DNA of 60,089 bases from an uncultured Bacilli bacterium. GTDB lineage: Bacteria; Bacillota_I; Bacilli_A; RF39; UBA660. Positions 17,218 to 25,196 of this stretch are shown in pieces. The position numbers and the translations under genes were made by a program. The notes below the pieces were generated by a model that worked only from the letters and a program-made list of their open reading frames with translations, was not told where the DNA came from and made no database searches. Within the stretch, counting starts at the first letter, position 1. Each line of letters starts with the position of its first letter. The stretch spans positions 1 to 60,089 of the forward strand of contig CAKOSO010000004.1 in the NCBI GenBank assembly GCA_934102355.1, in the 5' to 3' direction.

Positions 17218-18414
17218 TTATATCACTTCTTTAAATATATTTTCTGATCTTTTTAATACTTCAATTAATTTATCTATTTCTTCTTTTGTGTTATAGAAAT
17301 ATAAACTAATTCTACAAGTGTTTTTAATTCCTATTTCATCTTTTAGCATTTTTGCACAATGATTCCCTGCTCTGACACAAATGTTATAATTATTTAAATA
17401 TACTGCCGTATCTTGCGCAAATACTCCATCAAGATTAAATAAGACAATTCCTGATTTGCTATTTTTATTATATATTTTGACATTTGGTATCTTTGATAAT
17501 TGTTCAACTAAGTAGTGTTTTAATTTTTCTTCATGTTGTTCAATTTTTTCAAAACCAATATTATTTAAATAATCGATTGCTGCTCCTGTTCCTATTACTC
17601 CTGCTATGTTTGATGTACCTGCTTCTAATCTGGTTGGAAGCATTTTATATTCTAAATCGCCGTTTTCTTCAAAATAGCTGTTCATTCCTCCACCAAAGTT
17701 TAGAGGATGCATTTTATCTAAAAGTTCATATTTTCCATACAGTACCCCTATTCCTGTCGGACCACACATTTTATGGGATGAAAATGCTAGAAAATCACAA
17801 TTGTTTTTTACTACATCAAATTTAATATGTGGAATACTTTGAGCACCATCTACTACAAAATATATGTTGTTTTCTTTAGCAAACTTTCCTATTTCATATA
17901 CTGGTCTTACATCCCCAATTGTATTAGTTATATGACTTAGCGATATTACTTTGGTTTTTGATGTTGTAATATTTTTTATATTATCTAGAGTTACTTCATA
18001 ATCTTCATTTAGTTTTACATATTTAATTTTAATTCCTATTTCTTTTTCTAGTTCTAACCAAGGAAGGACGTTTGATGCATGTTCTAGTTTTGATAATATT
18101 ACTTCATCATCTTTTTTTAGAAAATATTTCATAAATCCAAAAACTATCATATTTAAACTTTCAGTTGTACCTTTTGTAAATACTATTTCTTCTTTTTTTT
18201 CGGCATTAATTAATTCTTTTACTTTTCTTCTTGTTCCCTCATATAAATTATCTACTACCATACTATTGTTATAATCTCCTCTATGGGCATTGGCAGTGTA
18301 TTTGGTATAATAGTCAACAATACTTGATACAACACTTTGTGGTTTTAGAGTTGTAGCACCATTATCAAAGTATATAATATTTGTTTTTAAAATATCGAAA
18401 TCTTCTCTATTCAT
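17218..18414 (-). CDS. sufS: Cysteine desulfurase SufS
   Basis: A 398-residue PLP-dependent group II cysteine desulfurase. The PLP lysine is in AFSSHKMCGPTGIG (Lys of SHK). The persulfide Cys lies in the short loop VRAGNHCAKML near the C-terminus. It removes sulfur from cysteine for cluster assembly. The start is taken at 18414 because GGAGGTGA precedes it; an upstream in-frame ATG at 18429 would place the ribosome-binding site inside the gene. Part of sufC-D-S-U-B. Confidence 0.95.
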   Translation of the reverse strand: MNREDFDILKTNIIYFDNGATTLKPQSVVSSIVDYYTKYTANAHRGDYNNSMVVDNLYEGTRRKVKELINAEKKEEIVFTKGTTESLNMIVFGFMKYFLKKDDEVILSKLEHASNVLPWLELEKEIGIKIKYVKLNEDYEVTLDNIKNITTSKTKVISLSHITNTIGDVRPVYEIGKFAKENNIYFVVDGAQSIPHIKFDVVKNNCDFLAFSSHKMCGPTGIGVLYGKYELLDKMHPLNFGGGMNSYFEENGDLEYKMLPTRLEAGTSNIAGVIGTGAAIDYLNNIGFEKIEQHEEKLKHYLVEQLSKIPNVKIYNKNSKSGIVLFNLDGVFAQDTAVYLNNYNICVRAGNHCAKMLKDEIGIKNTCRISLYFYNTKEEIDKLIEVLKRSENIFKEVI

Positions 18415-18419
18415 AATAA

Positions 18420-19115
18420 TCACCTCCAATTTTTTTCTATTTCTTTAAAAATTAGTTCCTTTTCGCTAAAAAGTATGTCTCTATCACCTGTTAGAAAAGC
18501 TTTAGCAAGTAATTTCCTACTTGTTTTATCATCAATTCCTCTGCATGCTAAATAGAATAATGCTTCATGATTAAAGTCTCCAATATACGCAGAATGGCCT
18601 AAACTTACATCATTATTATCAACAATTAAGTTTGGTTTTATCGAGCTTGTATTATCTTCTAAATTTATAATTTTATTATTTTGATTACATGTAACATTAA
18701 TACTATTCTTTTTTACTATTCCATTTACTACAAAATCAAGTCTGTTGTTTCTTAAATTTATTCCATTATTAATAACACTACTGGTTGTATCTTGTGCACT
18801 GTGAATAACATCTAATTTGTATAAGTTATCTGATATGTTAATACACGAATAAAAATAATCAATATTAATTCCTTTTGTTTCTAAATTTAATTCTGTAATA
18901 ATATTTGAATTTACATTAAATCTATCAAATATAGTATTGTCATAAAAATAGTATTTATTTTCTACTTTAGAATCTTTAAAATATTCAAATAGTTTTACAT
19001 CTTTTAATACTTTTATATTTAATTTAACTGTAGAGTTTATATAGTAAATTATTGTATCACATTTTATAACTATATTATCTTTTATATTTTTATCTTCATA
19101 TTTTATTGTATTCAT
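18420..19115 (-). CDS. sufD: Short, divergent SufD-like subunit
   Basis: A 231-residue protein in the sufD position between sufC and sufS. SufD is normally about 400 residues, so roughly the N-terminal half is missing. The C-terminal part keeps SufB/SufD-family features: a beta-helix-like Asn/Ile-rich region, then HSAYIGDFNHEALFYLACRGIDDKTSRKLL, comparable to the SufB end that reads FYLMSRGISYEKAIELI. It should pair with SufB and SufC. It is intact as an ORF with no internal frameshift, so the shortening looks evolved rather than broken. Confidence 0.8.
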   Translation of the reverse strand: MNTIKYEDKNIKDNIVIKCDTIIYYINSTVKLNIKVLKDVKLFEYFKDSKVENKYYFYDNTIFDRFNVNSNIITELNLETKGINIDYFYSCINISDNLYKLDVIHSAQDTTSSVINNGINLRNNRLDFVVNGIVKKNSINVTCNQNNKIINLEDNTSSIKPNLIVDNNDVSLGHSAYIGDFNHEALFYLACRGIDDKTSRKLLAKAFLTGDRDILFSEKELIFKEIEKNWR

Positions 19116-19120
19116 GATTA

Positions 19121-19882
19121 TTATTCTCCGAGCATTAGAGATGTACTATTATTAATATTTTTATACCCTGTTTTGAATACTTCATTTGCTAAAGAGATAT
19201 CACCGCTTTTTATAATTTTACCATCTTTTAAGATGTGTACATAATTTGGTCTTATATATTCAAATATTTTTTCATAATGGGTTATCATTAAAATTGATGT
19301 ATCTTTATTTTTATTAATGTAATCATTAATGTTTTTGCAAACTATTTTTAAACTATCTACATCAAGCCCAGAATCAAGTTCATCTAATATAATAAATTTA
19401 GGTTTTAACATTTTCATTTGAAGAATTTCATTTTTCTTTTTTTCTCCACCAGAGAAGTTTTCATTTAATGAACGATGCATCATATCTTTTTTTAAATCTA
19501 GATCAACAAAATACTCTTCCATTTCTTTTATAAAGTCATACAAGCTTATATTTTCATTGCTTATATTATTTGATGCTACTCTTAAAAAATCACTATTTTT
19601 TACACCTTCAATAGAAATTGGGTTTTGAAATACTAGGAATATTCCAAGACGTGCTCTTTCATCTGTTGTTAGATTTAGTATAGATTTATTATCTATTTTT
19701 ATATCGCCTTTTGTTACGATGTATGATGGATGACCTAATAATACTTTTGATAATGTTGATTTACCAGTACCATTTGGTCCCATGATTACATGAATCTCAC
19801 CCTTATTTATTTTTAAAGATAAATCTTTTAATACTTCTTTATTTTCTACTGAAACAGACAAATTTGATATTTCAATGTCCAT
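19121..19882 (-). CDS. sufC: Fe-S assembly ATPase SufC
   Basis: A 253-residue ABC-type ATPase of the SufBCD complex. Walker A is GPNGTGKST (residues ~32-40). The signature NFSGGEKKKNEILQM is SufC-specific, and Walker B is FIILDELDSGLD. The chosen start (19882) begins MDIEISNLSV like other SufC proteins. An upstream ATG at 19930 would put 16 extra residues across the promoter and operator. The ribosome-binding site is the modest TTGGTGA. First gene of the SUF operon. Confidence 0.94.
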   Translation of the reverse strand: MDIEISNLSVSVENKEVLKDLSLKINKGEIHVIMGPNGTGKSTLSKVLLGHPSYIVTKGDIKIDNKSILNLTTDERARLGIFLVFQNPISIEGVKNSDFLRVASNNISNENISLYDFIKEMEEYFVDLDLKKDMMHRSLNENFSGGEKKKNEILQMKMLKPKFIILDELDSGLDVDSLKIVCKNINDYINKNKDTSILMITHYEKIFEYIRPNYVHILKDGKIIKSGDISLANEVFKTGYKNINNSTSLMLGE

Positions 19883-19898
19883 AAAAATCACCAAGTAT

Positions 19899-19927
19899 AT
19901 GATACCACTAAAGTGGTAATTTAACAA
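19899..19927 (-). promoter_or_regulatory. SUF operon promoter
   Basis: TTGTTA (19922-19927), 17-bp spacer, TATCAT (19899-19904) on the minus strand. The implied leader is only about 10 nt, which is short, so the exact start site is uncertain. Confidence 0.45.
19903..19918. promoter_or_regulatory. Palindromic operator candidate of the SUF operon
   Basis: Perfect inverted repeat TACCACT-AA-AGTGGTA inside the spacer, overlapping the -10 box. A repressor bound here would block transcription, fitting an iron-sulfur or iron sensor. No such regulator is encoded nearby. Confidence 0.5.
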
Positions 19928-19977
19928 CAAAATCCTTTTTTTTGTTAAAAAAATAACCTATAATATTACTAAAGGAG

Positions 19978-20352
19978 ATGATAATTATAGAAAATTGTGT
20001 TTTTTGTAAAATAGTTAATAATGAATTACCAAGTTTTACTATTTATGAAGATGAAACATTAAAGGTTTTTTTAAGTATTGAACCTATAAATGAGGGACAT
20101 ATTTTAATTATTCCAAAAGAACATTTTAAAGATTTTTCAAGTATTGATTTAAATACTCTTAATCATATTAATGAAATATCTAAAAAAATATATGAATTAT
20201 TAATTGATAAGTTACATTGTAATGGAATAAAATTTGTACAAAATAATGGTTCTTTTCAGGATGTAAAACACTATCATTTACATTTAATACCAGATAGTAG
20301 TAATAATAAAAATAGAAGTTTAGAAGATGTATATAAGGAATTAATTAATTAG
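19978..20352 (+). CDS. HIT-family nucleotide hydrolase/transferase
   Basis: A 124-residue histidine-triad protein. The N-terminal CVFCKI (a CxxC type), NEGHILIIPKEHF and the catalytic triad HYHLHLIP (residues ~99-106) are all present. HIT proteins cleave nucleoside phosphoramidates or dinucleotides. The ATG at 19978 abuts the AAAGGAG ribosome-binding site with no spacing. In-frame ATT at 19984 or ATA at 19987 would be better spaced, so the start may be non-canonical. It is divergent from the SUF operon and one base upstream of the NUDIX gene, likely one operon. Confidence 0.88.
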   Translation: MIIIENCVFCKIVNNELPSFTIYEDETLKVFLSIEPINEGHILIIPKEHFKDFSSIDLNTLNHINEISKKIYELLIDKLHCNGIKFVQNNGSFQDVKHYHLHLIPDSSNNKNRSLEDVYKELIN

Positions 20353-20353
20353 T

Positions 20354-20833
20354 ATGGAAATATTAGATTTATATGACGATAACGGAAACTTACTTAATAA
20401 GACTGTTGTAAGAGGAGAACATTTTGATAATGGAAATATAATGATTAGTATTGTTTTTATTAAGAATTCTAATGGCGAGTTTTTAATTCAAAAGACAAGT
20501 AAAAATGGAACTTTAAAATATACTTCAACGGGTGGTCATGTTGTTCATGGTGAAGATGGTGTTACTGCTATTGTACGTGAGATGTATGAAGAATTAGGAT
20601 TAACTATTAATAAGGATGAACTTATTGAACTTGGTACTTGCAAAAATCCAGATAAACCATGCTTAGTTAATATATTTTTATTGAATAAGAATTTGGATAT
20701 AAATGATCTTACTCTTCAAGAGGAAGAAGTAGATGATGTTCTTTGGCTTAGTAAGGATAAAATTTTACAATTGATAGATGATAATAAATTTCTTGCATCT
20801 CATGGATATTTCTTTAAAAAACATTTCAACTAA
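20354..20833 (+). CDS. NUDIX hydrolase (isopentenyl-diphosphate-isomerase-like subgroup)
   Basis: A 159-residue NUDIX protein with the complete box GHVVHGEDGVTAIVREMYEEL (G-x5-E-x7-REMxEELG, residues ~56-79). The opening LYDDNGNLLNKTVVRGE resembles the YfcD/Idi-like subgroup, which often acts on nucleoside diphosphate derivatives. The substrate cannot be predicted. It follows the HIT gene by one base and ends at a bidirectional terminator. Confidence 0.9.
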   Translation: MEILDLYDDNGNLLNKTVVRGEHFDNGNIMISIVFIKNSNGEFLIQKTSKNGTLKYTSTGGHVVHGEDGVTAIVREMYEELGLTINKDELIELGTCKNPDKPCLVNIFLLNKNLDINDLTLQEEEVDDVLWLSKDKILQLIDDNKFLASHGYFFKKHFN

Positions 20834-20858
20834 AAAAGACTGATTTTTCAGTCTTTTT
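20833..20858. terminator. Bidirectional terminator between NUDIX and the microprotein genes
   Basis: An 11-bp stem (20833-20843 with 20848-20858) and 4-nt loop with A-rich and T-rich flanks, usable from both sides. Confidence 0.8.
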
Positions 20859-20861
20859 AAT

Positions 20862-20990
20862 TTAGCATCTTGATCCAGAGCCAAGAATAATAGCAAGTAA
20901 GATATATAAAACAACTACTAATAATAGTCCTGAACCACTTTTATGATGCCCTTCGCAATGAGGCTTTTTTTCTTCGCAATTATTATTCAT
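20862..20990 (-). CDS. YjcZ-like microprotein with His/Cys-rich N-terminus (42 aa)
   Basis: A 42-residue ORF with a strong AAGGAGGTG ribosome-binding site. The N-terminal half is hydrophilic with CEEKKPHCEGHH, a possible metal site. The C-terminal half, LLLVVVLYILLAIILGSG, is one membrane helix of the kind seen in the YjcZ/YoaF sporulation microproteins of Firmicutes (consensus-like FALIVVLFILLIIVG). The adjacent gene for a second such protein and the presence of sigK make a spore-envelope role plausible. Confidence 0.65.
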   Translation of the reverse strand: MNNNCEEKKPHCEGHHKSGSGLLLVVVLYILLAIILGSGSRC

Positions 20991-21003
20991 TTATAACACC
21001 TCC

Positions 21004-21081
21004 TTAAATCCAAGCACCTAGTATAATTATTAGTAAAATGAATAAAACTAATACAATTGCAGATGATGAAACATAATTCAT
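21004..21081 (-). CDS. YjcZ-like microprotein (25 aa)
   Basis: A 25-residue peptide that begins MNYVSSSAIVLVLF and ends LGAWI, almost entirely one hydrophobic helix. It closely matches the pattern of the YjcZ sporulation family. It has a perfect AAAGGAGG ribosome-binding site. Its stop codon is followed at once by the ribosome-binding site of the 20990 gene, so the two are a pair. Confidence 0.65.
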   Translation of the reverse strand: MNYVSSSAIVLVLFILLIIILGAWI

Positions 21082-21204
21082 AATATTTTCCTCCTTTTTT
21101 CTTATTCTAGATTATTTTATGGAATAACAGGTAAATTTGTGCTAGATTATTGTAAAATTTCATATAATTTGTTATTATTAATTATGTAACTAGAAGGAGG
21201 ATTT

Positions 21205-22191
21205 ATGAAAAAACTAGGTAAATTATTAATTGTATGTATTCTAATTGTTGCTTTATCAGGATGTGGAAAAGTAATACCAAAAACAAAAGATGGTGATGAA
21301 GTAGTAGTTAAAAGTGATCAAGGCGAAATAACTGCTAATGAATTATATGAAGAATTAAAAAGTCAATATGGTACTACTGTTTTAACAGATATGATTGATA
21401 GACTAATACTAAATGAAAAATATGAGGAAGACGATGAAGAAAAAAGTTTTATCGAAGAACAAATTGATGCTGTAAAAGAATATGCTAAAAAAGTTAACTA
21501 TTCTTTAGAACAATATCTTAAAGCAGCTGGTTTTGATTCAGTTGATGATGCTGAAGAATATTTAAAACTTAATTACAGAAGAGAAAAAGCTGCTAAAGAG
21601 TATATTAAGTCTTTAATAACTGACAAAGAAATTAAAAAGTACTATGAAGAAAAGATTAAGCAAGATATAAATTGCAAGCATATTCTTATCAGTCCAGAAA
21701 CTACTGATGGCATGACTGACGATGAAAAAAAAGCTGCTAAAGATGCTGCTTATAAGAAAGCAATGGAAGTTATTGAAAAGCTTAATAATGGTGAAAGTTT
21801 TGATGAACTTGTAAGTAAATATTCTGATGATGAAGGAAGTAAATCAAAGAATGGTGATCTAGGGTGGTTTAATACTGGAAGTATGTTAGAAGCTTTTGAA
21901 AATGCTGCTTATGCATTAAAAAAAGGTGAATACTCTACTACACCAGTTGAAACTACATATGGATATCATATAATTTATAAAGTAGATGAAAAAGAAAAAG
22001 CCAAACTTAAAGATGTTAAAGATGAGATTATTTCTACTTTAAGTGATAGCAAATTAAAAGATAATCAATCTCTTTACTATGAAGCATTAGAGAATATGAG
22101 AGTTAATTCAAAACTTGAATTCTTTGATACAGTATTAGAAAAAGAATACAGTACTTATATAAATAGTTTAAAAAATAAAGCTAATAGTTAA
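21205..22191 (+). CDS. prsA: PrsA-type foldase lipoprotein (parvulin)
   Basis: A 328-residue extracellular peptidyl-prolyl isomerase. The lipoprotein signal ends in LSGCGK (Cys20 lipidated). An N-terminal SurA-like helical region (about 25-145) is followed by a parvulin domain (about 150-260) with CKHILIS, the FDELVSKYSDDEGSKSKNGDLGW motif and TTYGYHIIYK. A C-terminal helix completes the chaperone part. It folds secreted proteins at the membrane-wall interface, relevant to the many exported proteins in this window. GAAGGAGG ribosome-binding site; ends at a terminator shared with recX. Confidence 0.95.
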   Translation: MKKLGKLLIVCILIVALSGCGKVIPKTKDGDEVVVKSDQGEITANELYEELKSQYGTTVLTDMIDRLILNEKYEEDDEEKSFIEEQIDAVKEYAKKVNYSLEQYLKAAGFDSVDDAEEYLKLNYRREKAAKEYIKSLITDKEIKKYYEEKIKQDINCKHILISPETTDGMTDDEKKAAKDAAYKKAMEVIEKLNNGESFDELVSKYSDDEGSKSKNGDLGWFNTGSMLEAFENAAYALKKGEYSTTPVETTYGYHIIYKVDEKEKAKLKDVKDEIISTLSDSKLKDNQSLYYEALENMRVNSKLEFFDTVLEKEYSTYINSLKNKANS

Positions 22192-22199
22192 TAAAAAAT

Positions 22200-22229
22200 A
22201 AACGATTAGAGATTTCTCTAGTCGTTTTT
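22200..22229. terminator. Bidirectional terminator between prsA and recX
   Basis: Stem CGATTAGAG/CTCTAGTCG (one G-U pair) with an ATTT loop and T-run on each side; overlaps the recX stop codon. Confidence 0.75.
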
Positions 22230-22961
22230 ATTATAAAACCCTTTTTGGTACATTTTTTGTTTTAATTTTAATTCTAATTCTTTTCCACTATATTTATTTG
22301 ATAATTTTTTATAAAGCTTTTCATACTCTTTTTTTTCTATTGTACTATCATCAAAACTTATATTATTTAAATTTTTTATAATATCTTCTTTTTGGTAACC
22401 ATCACTTATTAGTGATTGAATTATTTTTTCTTTTAAATTTCTTTCTGATTTATTTGTATTAGTTTTTACTTTCTTATTTATATGTTTTTTTATTTTTTCA
22501 TCAATTATATCTTTTGTAAATACTTTTAATTCTTCATCTATAATATTTTCTTCTACTCCTAAATCTAGTAATTGTCTTTTTATCTTATAAGGTCCATAGT
22601 TTTTAAATTTCATTGAATCAAAAATATATGATCTTGAATAATCTTTATTATTTATATATCCTTCTTTATCGATTCTTTCTATAGCTTTATTAATTTGAGT
22701 TTCATTATCATAATATTTTTTTAAGTTTTCTTTTAATTCCTTTTTTGTTTTTTTTCTTCTATTTAGAATTTCTATACCTTTGTAATATATTTCATAGAAT
22801 TCATTTTTTTTAATTAAACTTTCTAATTCTTTTTTAGTTATTTCTTTTTTTAATAAAAGATTATATTTTAAAATAATATCTTCATAAAACGTTTTGTTTT
22901 CATCATCTATTGTTAATTCATATTTATTTTTGCCAGTATATTTATATTTTTTTATTATCAT
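22218..22961 (-). CDS. recX: Regulatory protein RecX
   Basis: A 247-residue RecX-family protein made of tandem three-helix repeats, for example RRKKTKKELKENLKKY, INKAIERIDKEGYINNKDYSRSYI and GPYKIKRQLLDLGVEENIID. RecX modulates RecA filaments. The extra N- and C-terminal repeats give the longer, Bacillus-like length. Start at 22961 is ATG with no strong ribosome-binding site (AACATATATG context). It faces prsA and shares its terminator. Confidence 0.9.
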   Translation of the reverse strand: MIIKKYKYTGKNKYELTIDDENKTFYEDIILKYNLLLKKEITKKELESLIKKNEFYEIYYKGIEILNRRKKTKKELKENLKKYYDNETQINKAIERIDKEGYINNKDYSRSYIFDSMKFKNYGPYKIKRQLLDLGVEENIIDEELKVFTKDIIDEKIKKHINKKVKTNTNKSERNLKEKIIQSLISDGYQKEDIIKNLNNISFDDSTIEKKEYEKLYKKLSNKYSGKELELKLKQKMYQKGFYNKND

Positions 22962-23062
22962 ATATGTTCACCAAGAAAAATATATCACACTTATGTTTGT
23001 TTGTAAATTAATTGTATAAAAACTTTTAATATTGTGTTAAAATACAAAAAAGGAGAATGTTT

Positions 23063-24190
23063 ATGGAAGTTGTTGGTATTGTAGCTGAATATAATCCATT
23101 TCATAATGGTCATTTATATCAAATAGAAATGGTAAGAAAAATGTATAAAGATGCTTTAATAGCAGTTGTTATCCCATCTTCATTTTGTCAAAGAGGATGT
23201 TTAAGTGTTCTTAATAAATGGGATAGAACTGATATAGCTTTAAATAATGGTGTTGATATAGTATTAGAACTTCCATTTGTTTATGCAAGTCAAAGTGCTG
23301 ATATTTTTGCAAATGGAGCTTTAAAAATACTTAATAATATCGGATGTAAAAAAATAGTATTTGGTAGTGAAATTAATAATGTAGATTTGTTAAAAGATAT
23401 AGCTAAGTTTCAAGTTGATAATGAAGTAAGTGATATAGTAAAAGAAGAGCTTAATAAAGGAGTTAACTACCCTACTGCTTTATCTAATTTAATATATAAG
23501 AATTTTAATATAAAAATTAGTTCCCCAAATGATTTACTTGCTATATCGTATATAAAAGAAATTATAAGAAATAAATATGATATAGAACCAGTTTCAATTA
23601 AGAGAACTAATGATTATCATAGTGTTAGTACTAAGGGTAAGATTATTAGTGCTACTGCGATAAGGAGATTAATAGATAAGAAAAAAAGTATAAAGAAATA
23701 TGTTCCTTTTGATCCTAAAAAGTATAAGATATATATAAATACTGATTATTTTGAACTATTGAAATATAAGATTAATTGTGATAAAGATATTTTAAATAAA
23801 TATCAGAGTGTAGATGAAGGCATTGAATCTAGAATAATTAAGTATATAAATGTTTCTAATTCTACTGATGAATTAATAGCCAATATAAAAACTAAAAGAT
23901 ATACTTATAATAGAATTAATCGTATGTTAGCTCATATCTTAACTAATCTAACTAAAGAAGAATGTAATGATATTAGATTAAATTATATACGTTTACTTGG
24001 TATTTCTAGTTTTGGTAGGAATTATTTAAATGTTTGTAAGAATAGTTTTGATATACCTTTAATTACTAGTTATAAAAATAAAGATGATAAGCTTTTAGAG
24101 ATAGAAAAAAGAGTAAATACTATTTACTCTATAATTGTTAAAGATAATTCATTAATAGAAAGAGAATTTAAAAATCCTATTGTTAAATAG
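23063..24190 (+). CDS. tmcAL: tRNA(Met) cytidine acetate ligase
   Basis: A 375-residue TmcAL (YlbM). The N-terminal nucleotidyltransferase motif GIVAEYNPFHNGHLYQI is present, as are PSSFCQRG and SISATAIRRLI-type segments. The enzyme uses acetate and ATP to make N4-acetylcytidine at the wobble position of elongator tRNA-Met. Start at 23063 chosen because AAAGGAG is 7 nt upstream; the ATG at 23057 is only 1 nt from it. Convergent with the DUF368 gene, sharing a terminator. Confidence 0.93.
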   Translation: MEVVGIVAEYNPFHNGHLYQIEMVRKMYKDALIAVVIPSSFCQRGCLSVLNKWDRTDIALNNGVDIVLELPFVYASQSADIFANGALKILNNIGCKKIVFGSEINNVDLLKDIAKFQVDNEVSDIVKEELNKGVNYPTALSNLIYKNFNIKISSPNDLLAISYIKEIIRNKYDIEPVSIKRTNDYHSVSTKGKIISATAIRRLIDKKKSIKKYVPFDPKKYKIYINTDYFELLKYKINCDKDILNKYQSVDEGIESRIIKYINVSNSTDELIANIKTKRYTYNRINRMLAHILTNLTKEECNDIRLNYIRLLGISSFGRNYLNVCKNSFDIPLITSYKNKDDKLLEIEKRVNTIYSIIVKDNSLIEREFKNPIVK

Positions 24191-24196
24191 GATTTT
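24171..24196. terminator. Bidirectional terminator between tmcAL and DUF368 gene
   Basis: An 11-bp perfect stem (24171-24181 with 24186-24196) with 4-nt loop; it includes the stop codon of tmcAL (24188-24190) and part of the stop codon of the opposing gene (24195-24197). Confidence 0.8.
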
Positions 24197-25040
24197 ATTC
24201 TTTTTCAATGTTAATTGCAAGGAGATATCCCCAACCTAGGAATACTACATAACTTATTATTGATAATAGAGATACCTTTACTGGGTGAAGGCTTAAGATT
24301 AAAATTACTACTGATGATACTACAAATGCCATTATTCCAAAATAAGTTTTTGTTTCATGTTTTTCTAATAAGTATTTAATTAATTTAGCAAGTAGGATAA
24401 TTCCTATTAAAGCCCCTACTCCAAATGATAGTATAATTAACAAGTTTTTTGGTAATATATTTACATTTGTTAAGCTAGATAATGTATCAATAATTGGTTT
24501 ATAGTAACCCATAAGCATTAAGATAAGTGAACCACTTATTCCTGGAATTATCATTGCTCCTGCTGATATGGCACCTACTAACATTAATTTCAAATAAGAT
24601 ACAACTGTCATATTTTCAAATGTAATTTCTTTAGTTTGTTGTGGTAATAAGTAATGTAGTGCAATCATTAGTATAAATATGACTAAAAATATTATGATGT
24701 TTTTCGTATCTATTTTTTTCTTTACTTTTCTTCCAAGGAGTTTAGTACCTCCTATTATTAAACCTATAAAGAATAACATTGTTTGAACCTGGTAATTTCC
24801 TAAACAGAATGAAAGTAATTTGCTTGAAGAAAGAATACCAGCAAGCATTCCTAATAGTATTGGTAATAAGAATAAAATATTCTTTTTTATATTTTTAAAG
24901 AATGTTGCTATAGTTTTTATTATTGATTCATATAAACCTAATGATACAGCAAGTGTTCCACCACTTATTCCTGGAATAATATTTGCTATTCCTATAATTA
25001 CACCTCTAATAAAGTTTAAAAATGAGTCTCTTATTCTCAT
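24195..25040 (-). CDS. popT: DUF368 undecaprenyl-phosphate translocase
   Basis: A 281-residue polytopic membrane protein of the DUF368 family, with about nine membrane spans. Both internal repeats carry the characteristic IIPGISGG/IIPGISGS motif (residues ~20-27 and ~164-171). Members of this family (PopT) have been implicated in recycling undecaprenyl phosphate across the membrane for wall synthesis. That role is assigned here by family. ATG at 25040 follows ATGGAGGT. Confidence 0.88.
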   Translation of the reverse strand: MRIRDSFLNFIRGVIIGIANIIPGISGGTLAVSLGLYESIIKTIATFFKNIKKNILFLLPILLGMLAGILSSSKLLSFCLGNYQVQTMLFFIGLIIGGTKLLGRKVKKKIDTKNIIIFLVIFILMIALHYLLPQQTKEITFENMTVVSYLKLMLVGAISAGAMIIPGISGSLILMLMGYYKPIIDTLSSLTNVNILPKNLLIILSFGVGALIGIILLAKLIKYLLEKHETKTYFGIMAFVVSSVVILILSLHPVKVSLLSIISYVVFLGWGYLLAINIEKE

Positions 25041-25121
25041 ATAAAAACCTCCATTTATTTCATTATCGTTAATGTAATTGTATCACACTTGTTCATAAAT
25101 TTGCTACTTTTCTATTTATAA

Positions 25122-25150
25122 TTGACTATTTTGTGTAAAAGTGGTAAAAT
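25122..25150 (+). promoter_or_regulatory. Promoter of the multi-region-4 sigma-like gene
   Basis: TTGACT (25122-25127), 17-bp spacer, TAAAAT (25145-25150); leader about 40 nt. Confidence 0.65.
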
Positions 25151-25196
25151 ATGTCGTACAAATAAGGGAACTTATTTTTTGTTTAGGGGTGTTTAT

